DNA of 5,222 bases from Acidimicrobiia bacterium (GTDB lineage Bacteria > Actinomycetota > Acidimicrobiia > Acidimicrobiales > SZUA-35). How positions within the stretch are numbered: position 1 is the first letter of the stretch; every line of letters begins with the position of its first letter. Below are positions 1-4,438 of this stretch, piece by piece. The stretch lies in assembly GCA_029857855.1 (NCBI GenBank), contig JAOUGG010000269.1, positions 1 to 5,222 on the forward strand, given 5' to 3'. The notes beneath the pieces were generated by a model, which was not told the origin of the DNA, did no database searches, and saw nothing but the letters and a program-made list of their open reading frames with translations. Made by a program: the position numbers and the translations under genes.

Positions 1-189
1 AGATCGCCGGTCAGATCGATGCGCTCGCTGTTGGGCAGCGCCTCCCGCCGGCAGCCGATGAGCGAGGTGCTCAGCTGTATCGCCGAGGGTCTCAATAACA
101 CGGCCGTGGCCGAGCGGCTTGTCGTCAGCGAGAAGGCCGTCGCCTGCCCGCCACCCCGGTCGTTCGCGGGCGAAAACGACCAATACTGA
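1..189 (+). pseudogene. Remnant of LuxR/NarL-family HTH regulator
   Basis: Frame 1 is open from the left edge to a TGA at 187-189. Residues from about codon 21 read SEVLSCIAEGLNN, then TAVAERLVVSEKAV. This is the first two helices and the turn of a LuxR-type (GerE) helix-turn-helix, as in NarL-type response regulators. Two things are wrong. The LTPRE-x-EVL entry motif is missing: RRQPM runs straight into SEVL, as if about seven residues were lost in frame, perhaps between two SE codon pairs. After SEKAV, where intact proteins continue with a xxHVxxIxxKLG-type helix, the frame runs into ACPPPRSFAGENDQY and stops. The recognition helix is therefore cut and DNA binding is unlikely. What is seen is a partial domain; decay by deletion and truncation is inferred. 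The N-terminal part lies outside the window, so the upstream receiver or sensor domain cannot be judged. A short functional variant is the alternative. Confidence 0.6.
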
Positions 190-210
190 CCGTTTTCGCC
201 CGTAAACGAC
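159..210. terminator. 20-bp inverted repeat, likely bidirectional terminator
   Basis: Bases 159-178 pair with 191-210 across a 12-base loop: a 12-bp perfect core (CGGGCGAAAACG with CGTTTTCGCCCG), then one G-T pair, one mismatch and six more pairs. The loop contains the TGA that ends the regulator remnant. It sits between two convergent genes, about 80 bases past the stop of the methyltransferase gene, which suits a shared terminator. There is no clear U-tract on either side, as is common in actinobacterial terminators. A binding site or a small mobile repeat is the alternative. Confidence 0.5.
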
Positions 211-291
211 AACGCGATGGGTGCCGACAGGGCCATCTCGAGGGCGACGTGTCGAAGCGTCGAACTGTCGAAGAGGCTCCCGCCCGGCCGG

Positions 292-1839
292 TCAGTACCA
301 GGCATCGGGTGCGGCTTTGCGGCGATCGTCGATGAATGCGAGGAGTTCGCGGTCGACGGCTTCGCAGATCGGCGGCGGTTCGTACTCGGCGAGCATCTGT
401 TTCCACTGCCGGTTGGCCCGCTGTGCGATGTCGAGCGCTCCGTCGTCGGTCCACTGCTCGAACGAGTTGGTGTCGGCGAGGGACGATTCGTGATTGGCGG
501 TGGCGTAGTGACGCATGGTGTGCCCGCAGGCGAGATAGTTGCCGCCCGGTCCCGCTTCGAGGTAGGCGTCCATCCCGAGCTGCTCGTCGTCGACGGTGAT
601 ACCGCCGAGCTGTTTGTGGAGCATGGCGCAGCGATCGAGGTCCATGGCGAACTTCTCGTAACCGAACGTCAGCCCGCCTTCGAGCCACCCGGCGGCGTGG
701 ATGACGTAGTTGGTGCCGGCCAGGATGCCTGCGCTCATCGAGTCGACGGATTCGGTCATGGCCTGGCCATCGGCGATCTTGGACGCCGTGTAGTGGGCCC
801 CGCACCGCAGCGGCAGTCCCAAGCGGCGGGCCAGCTGGCCGACGGCATAGGTGGCCAGCGTGGATTCGGCGGTTCCGAAGGTCGGGGCGCCGGAGCGGAG
901 GTTCATGGTGGTGAGAAAGTTGCCGTAGACCATCGGTGAGCCGGGGCGGACCAGTTGACTCAGCGCGATTCCGGTCATGGCCTCGGCGTGGGCCTGGGCC
1001 ACCAGAGCCGGGATGGTGACCGGACCCATGGCCCCGCCGATGATGAAGGGCGAGATCACACATCCCTGGTTGGCCCGGGCGTAGGCCTTCAGCGCGCCGC
1101 TCATGACGTCGTCCCACACGAGCGGGCTGTTCACGTTGATGTTCCCCTGGATGACACAGTGGTCCCCCAGGAACTCGGCACCGAACACCATCCGGGCCAT
1201 GGCGATCGAGTCCTCGGCCCGCTCGGGAGCGGTGACGGCTCCCATGAACGGCTTGGTCGACCACCGGAGGTGGGCATAGACCATGTCGAGGTGTCGCTTG
1301 TTGACGGGGACGTCGACCGGTTCGCACACGGTGCCGCCCGAGTGGTGCAACCACGGCGTTGAGTAGGTCATCTTGACGATGTTCTCGAAGTCGGCGAGCG
1401 TGGCGTAGCGCCGGCCCTGGTCGAGATCGGTGACGAACGGCGAGCCGTAGGCTGGGAGGAAGGCGACGTTGTCGCCACCGATGGGGAGGGTCCGGCCGTC
1501 CCGACCGTGCATCTCGAATCGCGACGGGGCCGTCGAGCAGAGGTGCGCCGCCAACCCGGGTTCGAACCGGACTCGTTCGCCGTCGACTCGGGCACCGGCG
1601 CCGCGGAACAGCTCCAATGCCTCCTCATCACCCCGGAACTCCACGCCCACCTCGTCGAGGATCCGGTCGGCGTGGTTCTCGATGGCGCTGATCTGGTCGT
1701 CCGAATACGGCTCGTAGAAAGGCAGCCGGTTACGCAGCGGCACGTCATTTGCATGTATTGGACTTTGTGTGGGAGCCGTGGCGCGGCCGCCACGACGCCG
1801 TGCTCGTGACCCCGACCTTCGCCGCTCCATTGATGGCAT
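292..1839 (-). CDS. MttB-family (trimethylamine/betaine-type) methyltransferase, non-pyrrolysine
   Basis: The product (515 aa) belongs to the MttB family (COG5598). These enzymes move a methyl group from a quaternary or tertiary amine to a corrinoid protein, or in characterised Pyl-lacking members from compounds such as glycine betaine. From the ATG at 1839, residue 1 onward: a basic start with ERRRSGSRARRRGGR (4-18), FYEPYSDDQ (41-49), the core motif LHHSGGTVCEPVDVPVNKRH (164-183), KPFMGAVTAPERAED (196-210), GAMGPVTIPA (269-278), GAPTFGT (317-323), HAAGWLEGG (381-389), GPGGNYL (430-436), NSFEQW (458-463), QWKQMLAEYEPPP (478-490) and the terminal PDAWY. All are typical, and the length matches the family. 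There is no in-frame amber codon, so this is the Pyl-free branch, common in alphaproteobacteria and actinobacteria. The frame stays open upstream to a GTG at 1980, but the family N-terminus begins near 1830-1839. ATG at 1839 is preferred because a -10-like CATAAT lies six bases before it; ATG at 1830 is also possible. No corrinoid protein or RamA-like reactivase is nearby, so the substrate is unknown. Confidence 0.88.
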   Translation of the reverse strand: MPSMERRRSGSRARRRGGRATAPTQSPIHANDVPLRNRLPFYEPYSDDQISAIENHADRILDEVGVEFRGDEEALELFRGAGARVDGERVRFEPGLAAHLCSTAPSRFEMHGRDGRTLPIGGDNVAFLPAYGSPFVTDLDQGRRYATLADFENIVKMTYSTPWLHHSGGTVCEPVDVPVNKRHLDMVYAHLRWSTKPFMGAVTAPERAEDSIAMARMVFGAEFLGDHCVIQGNINVNSPLVWDDVMSGALKAYARANQGCVISPFIIGGAMGPVTIPALVAQAHAEAMTGIALSQLVRPGSPMVYGNFLTTMNLRSGAPTFGTAESTLATYAVGQLARRLGLPLRCGAHYTASKIADGQAMTESVDSMSAGILAGTNYVIHAAGWLEGGLTFGYEKFAMDLDRCAMLHKQLGGITVDDEQLGMDAYLEAGPGGNYLACGHTMRHYATANHESSLADTNSFEQWTDDGALDIAQRANRQWKQMLAEYEPPPICEAVDRELLAFIDDRRKAAPDAWY

Positions 1840-1875
1840 GGGTCGATTATGAGTCGATCCACGGGGATCTGAACA
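1839..1875 (-). promoter_or_regulatory. Candidate leaderless promoter of the methyltransferase gene
   Basis: On the minus strand CATAAT (1851-1846, five of six to TATAAT) lies six bases before the ATG at 1839, so transcription could start on the start codon itself. A weak -35, TGTTCA (1875-1870), matches three of six at an 18-bp spacing. There is no Shine-Dalgarno before either candidate ATG, which fits a leaderless mRNA. Experimental start mapping would decide. Confidence 0.35.
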
Positions 1876-1889
1876 GCCGGTGGATACTT

Positions 1890-1913
1890 TGGCCTCAGCA
1901 TGCTCTGAGGTCA
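1890..1913. promoter_or_regulatory. 24-bp imperfect palindrome, candidate operator
   Basis: The sequence TGGCCTCAG-CATGCT-CTGAGGTCA has 9-base arms, with eight Watson-Crick pairs and one G-T. It lies in the spacer between two divergent genes, about 50-75 bases upstream of the proposed methyltransferase start. On the plus strand TTGGCC (1889-1894) and CATACT (1912-1917) flank it at 17 bp, each four of six to the -35 and -10 consensus, so a regulator bound here could block a rightward promoter. The cognate regulator is not visible. Confidence 0.35.
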
Positions 1914-1933
1914 TACTCGAGGGATGCACCCGC

Positions 1934-1944
1934 TGGTCAGACGA
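1934..1944. promoter_or_regulatory. FadR/GntR-type operator look-alike
   Basis: TGGTCAGACGA fits the T-N-GT-N3-AC-N-A pattern bound by the FadR subgroup of GntR regulators. Only six bases are fixed in that pattern, so a chance match in a spacer of this size is not rare. Its place between two divergent metabolic genes is the only support. Confidence 0.2.
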
Positions 1945-2037
1945 ATTCCCCCGCCGGCTCGATGGGTGCGGGTGGATCACTTGATGCAGCGGAGGCGCCG
2001 TCCAGGCGGGCTATGGTGGGCTTCTCGGGACATCCAC

Positions 2038-2078
2038 GGTCCGGCCGCCCCTCCTGGGCGGCACTCGACGGCCGGTCC
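2038..2078 (+). promoter_or_regulatory. Two competing hairpins in the VOC gene leader
   Basis: Hairpin A pairs GCCGCCC (2044-2050) with GGGCGGC (2056-2062) over a CTCCT loop. Hairpin B pairs 2038-2047 with 2069-2078, nine of ten pairs. They share 2044-2047 and cannot form together. The start codon is 58 bases downstream and there is no U-tract. If transcription begins upstream, for example past the TATGGT at 2012-2017, both would be in the mRNA leader. A regulatory role is speculative in DNA this GC-rich. Confidence 0.25.
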
Positions 2079-2135
2079 CGTCGGATCAAGTCCACAGCGA
2101 CACATCCAAACGACTGCACAGAGGGGTTTACAACC

Positions 2136-2927
2136 ATGCCAACATTCGATTCCTACCCCGCCGGCACGCCGTGCTGGATCGACCTCATGTCTCCCGACGT
2201 CGACGCCTCCAAATCCTTCTACAGCTCCGTCTTCGAGTGGGACCCCCACGATGAGTTCGACGACGACGGCAATCGTATCTACACCCAGTTCATGCAGGGA
2301 GACCACGTCGTCGCCGGCCTCGGCGGCCAGGCACCGGGTATGGAGGGTATGCCGGCCATTTGGAACACTTATATCGCATCCGACGACGTCGCCGCCACCA
2401 CAGCGGCGGTCACGGAGGCCGGCGGCACGGTCATGATGCCGCCCATGCAGGTGATGGACGCCGGCCACATGGCCATCTTCGCCGATCCGACCGGCGCCGC
2501 CTTCTCGGTGTGGCAGGCCAACGAACACAAGGGGGCCGGCATCGCCAACGAGAACAACACCTGGTCGTGGAACGAGCTGATGAGCCGCGACATCGACACC
2601 GCCAAGTCCTTCTACAGCTCGGTGTTCGGCTGGGAGTACGACGAGATGGACATGGGTCCGGGCGGTATCTACAACGTCATCAAGGGCGGTGTGAACAACG
2701 GCCTGGGCGGTTTGATGGCGATGCCGCCCGACATGCCCGAGCAGGTTCCGAACCACTGGGCAGTCTATTTCATGGTGGCCGACGTGAATGCCACGCTTGA
2801 GGCGGTCAAGGCCGCCGGTGGCCAGGTCGTGCAGGAGCCGTTCGAGGCGCCCGGCGTCGGCCACATCGCCATCGTCCATGATCCGGCCGGTGGATCGTTC
2901 TCCGTTCTTCAGCCCGCGTCGGCGTAG
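2136..2927 (+). CDS. Two-domain VOC (glyoxalase-fold) protein, Rv0577/Cfp30B-like
   Basis: The product (263 aa) is a tandem pair of vicinal-oxygen-chelate modules, residues about 11-127 and 141-260. It resembles the actinobacterial Rv0577 (Cfp30B, TB27.3) family in length and in marks such as GTPCWIDL (10-17), GMPAIWNTYIASDDV (71-85), GGTVMMPPMQVMDAG (96-110), DPTGAAFSVWQA (117-128), WSWNELMS (143-150), VPNHWAVYFMVADV (204-217) and DPAGGSFSVLQP (249-260). The modules are clear duplicates: KSFYSSVFEW at 26-35 and KSFYSSVFGW at 157-166. In VOC enzymes a Glu near the end of each module (DPxGNxxEL) binds metal; here both positions are Ser, so classical metal-dependent glyoxalase I activity is doubtful. 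A ligand-binding or detoxification role is inferred. The ATG at 2136 is chosen for its GAGGGG nine bases upstream and its match to the family N-terminus; the frame is open to 1749 but upstream sequence is not family-like. It is divergent from the methyltransferase gene and convergent with the next gene. No signal peptide is seen, so it is probably cytoplasmic. Confidence 0.9.
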   Translation: MPTFDSYPAGTPCWIDLMSPDVDASKSFYSSVFEWDPHDEFDDDGNRIYTQFMQGDHVVAGLGGQAPGMEGMPAIWNTYIASDDVAATTAAVTEAGGTVMMPPMQVMDAGHMAIFADPTGAAFSVWQANEHKGAGIANENNTWSWNELMSRDIDTAKSFYSSVFGWEYDEMDMGPGGIYNVIKGGVNNGLGGLMAMPPDMPEQVPNHWAVYFMVADVNATLEAVKAAGGQVVQEPFEAPGVGHIAIVHDPAGGSFSVLQPASA

Positions 2928-2940
2928 ACCGACCCAGAGA

Positions 2941-2983
2941 TTTGTGGCAAATGGCGAGGCGACGCCTCGCCATTTGCTACAAG
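2941..2983. terminator. Bidirectional terminator hairpin
   Basis: Bases 2942-2961 pair with 2963-2982: a 20-bp near-perfect palindrome with one G-T pair and one central base (CAAATGGCGAGGCG with CGCCTCGCCATTTG in the core); 2941 and 2983 could add a further G-T pair. It starts 14 bases after the VOC stop and ends 14 bases before the stop of the convergent gene. The A-run and T-run within the arms serve either direction. Position and symmetry make a shared terminator the best reading. Confidence 0.8.
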
Positions 2984-2996
2984 AATTGGTGTTTGG

Positions 2997-4316
2997 CTAG
3001 AGACCGAGGTCGCTGTGCCACGAGCGGAGCGCCGGGATGAGCACGTCGGGGGTCACCGTCTCCGGTGACCCGACGACATACAGCAGGAACCAGCGGTTGT
3101 CTCGTTGGAAGGCGCCGCCGAGTGTGCGGACCGTCTCGCCCTCATCGTCCACGTCCTGCTGGAAGCCGCGGATGCCGGGCAGCTCGGCCACGTCGAAGAA
3201 CCGACCGCCGTACCCCCCGATCGTGATGAGTCCGTCCTCGAGGTAGAACTCGGCCTCCTGCGCGTCGGCGAACTCGTAGACCGAGGCGACGGCCACATCG
3301 GAGGAGGGTGATCGGAACGCCCGGATCCAGCCACCCCGGTAGCCCCGGGTTTCGAGCAGGGCGATTTCCTCGGTGGGATCGGGTTGGATGGCGGCGGCTT
3401 CGTCGATGGTGAGGAACCGGTCGACGGCGGGATCGTCGATGACAGCCATGCCCGACAACGCCGTCGGGGCCAGATCGGCCAGGGCGACCGGCGCCGCGTC
3501 GTCGACCGGCTCGGGAACCACCGACGGCTCGGCGGTCGTCGAGGTCGAAGTCGGGTTCTTTGCGAATGTTGGTGAGCTTCGCACGAAGTCCTCCAGGTGG
3601 GCGGGTGAAGTTGGGGGCGGAGTGTCCGTTTCGGAGACCGGATCGGAGCCGATAGTTCCGGCGGTCGCGTTCTCGGTTCGCTCGAGAAGTACCGGGCGGG
3701 CCGGTTCGGCGGCGAGGCCACAACCGGCCAGAAGCGCAGTGGCGAGCGTCAGAGCGGCCGCCAGTCCGGTCAGACCCGACCAGCTCCGGGTTCGCAGGGC
3801 TCGGACCGAAGCCAGATTCGACCGAGGCCTTCGGGCGAGGCGTCGACCGACGAGACCGTTGATCACCACCCGCCACACGGCGAACGAGACCGACACGGCC
3901 ACGGCAACCCACACGCCGACGAGTGCGGCGGCAACCAGGGTGGCCCACCACATCCAGGTCGACAGGATCGTGAGCGGTCCGACACCGAGCCGGCCGCCGT
4001 AGAGAAAGGCGGCGACCGGTAGCGGGAGCAGCCGGCCCCACTCCCGGGGAACCTGGCGGCCCAATGTCAGCGGACGCGGGTGACCGCTGGCGAGCCGGCA
4101 GACGTCGAGACCCAGTCCGGCGCCGATGACACCGACGATCATCGACGGCCCGACGGGTAAAGATCCTCCCGCCCCGACCACGGTGAGCATCAGGTCGGCG
4201 ATCAGGCCGAACACGAAGCCGGCCATCGCCGCGGTGGTGGCGGCACCGGCAAGCAACGCCGCTTCGGCTGTCCATCGTTGGCGCCCTCGAACCGAGGGCG
4301 TGACCGTTTCGGCCAC
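2997..4316 (-). CDS. Polytopic membrane protein with internal lipobox and exported C-terminal domain
   Basis: I do not recognise this 439-aa protein as a named family. The N-terminus is basic (R10, R12, R14). Four hydrophobic spans follow at about 19-47, 56-75, 96-118 and 120-148, with a conserved-looking stretch LYGGRLGVGPLTILSTWMWW (105-124). Residues 149-178 form a loop with nine arginines. A fifth span (181-198) ends in LAGC with Cys199, a textbook lipobox. Then comes a Pro/Thr/Ser/Ala-rich stalk (about 201-290) and a globular domain (about 291-439) with GYRGGWIRAF (325-334) and VAVASVYEFADAQEAEFYL (341-359), like substrate- or stress-sensing lipoprotein domains of actinobacteria. The positive-inside rule puts the N-terminus and Arg loop inside and the C-terminal domain outside. 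The GTG at 4316 is chosen because the first downstream ATG falls inside span 1 and a GAGG lies seven bases upstream. Alternatively two genes are fused, or a lipoprotein starts internally at the GTG pair 3864-3869, though that site has only a poorly placed Shine-Dalgarno. Function unknown; it is the last gene of the minus-strand unit. Confidence 0.8.
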   Translation of the reverse strand: MAETVTPSVRGRQRWTAEAALLAGAATTAAMAGFVFGLIADLMLTVVGAGGSLPVGPSMIVGVIGAGLGLDVCRLASGHPRPLTLGRQVPREWGRLLPLPVAAFLYGGRLGVGPLTILSTWMWWATLVAAALVGVWVAVAVSVSFAVWRVVINGLVGRRLARRPRSNLASVRALRTRSWSGLTGLAAALTLATALLAGCGLAAEPARPVLLERTENATAGTIGSDPVSETDTPPPTSPAHLEDFVRSSPTFAKNPTSTSTTAEPSVVPEPVDDAAPVALADLAPTALSGMAVIDDPAVDRFLTIDEAAAIQPDPTEEIALLETRGYRGGWIRAFRSPSSDVAVASVYEFADAQEAEFYLEDGLITIGGYGGRFFDVAELPGIRGFQQDVDDEGETVRTLGGAFQRDNRWFLLYVVGSPETVTPDVLIPALRSWHSDLGL

Positions 4317-4325
4317 CGAAAGGCC

Positions 4326-4397
4326 TCAGGGCGACCAGAAGGTGTGGGCGGCCGCCAGCGCGGCGACGCCGAACAACAACACGATTTCCGGGTTCAT
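4326..4397 (-). CDS. 23-residue single-span membrane peptide
   Basis: This short ORF starts with ATG at 4397 and ends with TGA at 4328-4326. It reads MNPEIVLLFGVAALAA and ends AHTFWSP: one hydrophobic span of about 15-17 residues with tiny ends. GGAGGTGA lies directly upstream with seven bases between GGAGG and ATG, the strongest Shine-Dalgarno in the window. The next gene begins nine bases after the stop, and the TGAGG at the stop supplies that gene's ribosome-binding site, so translation is probably coupled. The layout recalls tiny membrane subunits encoded next to large membrane partners (KdpF, CydX), but there is no sequence match to these. It could instead be a leader peptide that only opens translation of the next gene. 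Coding status is inferred from the ribosome-binding site, spacing and hydrophobicity. Confidence 0.6.
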   Translation of the reverse strand: MNPEIVLLFGVAALAAAHTFWSP

Positions 4398-4401
4398 GTG
4401 G

Positions 4402-4410
4402 TCACCTCCC
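4402..4410 (-). promoter_or_regulatory. Strong Shine-Dalgarno of the 23-codon ORF
   Basis: The minus strand reads GGGAGGTGA, nearly fully complementary to the 16S 3' end, ending four bases before the ATG at 4397. It lies in the 41-base gap after the upstream gene stop. Its strength contrasts with the weak or absent sites of the methyltransferase and the 439-aa gene. Confidence 0.75.
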
Positions 4411-4438
4411 CTCACGTTCGTCGAGCATGTCTGCCGGG

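Larger units (their letters stand above)
1840..2135. other. Divergent intergenic region, 296 bp
   Basis: No credible gene is seen here. The open frames crossing it on both strands lack family resemblance and are GC-rich read-through. It carries the promoter-like and dyad elements listed separately, and the VOC gene ribosome-binding site (GAGGGG, 2121-2126, nine bases before the ATG). The stretch 2079-2120, just before that site, is locally less GC-rich than its surroundings and shows no clear promoter pair. Confidence 0.6.

Noticed and set aside
217..939. Plus-strand open frame of 240 codons antisense to the methyltransferase
   Set aside because: Composition follows the third-position GC bias of the opposite strand; no recognisable motif.
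125..1354. Long open frame on the minus strand (409 codons) overlapping the methyltransferase gene
   Set aside because: It is another frame of the same strand, very Arg/Gly-rich with no family resemblance, typical of GC-rich shadow frames; the overlapping MttB frame has clear motifs throughout.
1559..1568. GGTTCGAACC, a tRNA T-loop-like palindrome
   Set aside because: No acceptor, D or anticodon stem fits around it, and it codes for RFEP in the methyltransferase.
1840..1980. N-terminal extension of the methyltransferase to a GTG at 1980
   Set aside because: The added 47 residues are not family-like and carry no ribosome-binding site; the typical basic N-terminus begins at 1830-1839.
1749..2135. 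N-terminal extension of the VOC protein frame
   Set aside because: It runs antisense to the methyltransferase start and through the divergent spacer; the family N-terminus and ribosome-binding site agree on 2136.
1977..2879. Minus-strand open frame of 300 codons opposite the VOC gene
   Set aside because: Val/Gly/His/Arg-rich antisense shadow; the plus strand encodes a recognised protein.
3864..3869. GTG-GTG as an internal start that would make a separate lipoprotein gene
   Set aside because: No well-placed Shine-Dalgarno and a 50-residue arginine-rich signal region is too long; the continuous frame with consistent topology is simpler, though not excluded.
4402..4428. Eight-codon ORF (MLDEREGR) between the partial gene and the tiny membrane ORF
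   Set aside because: No ribosome-binding site, and its codons GAG GGG AGG TGA are simply the Shine-Dalgarno of the next ORF.
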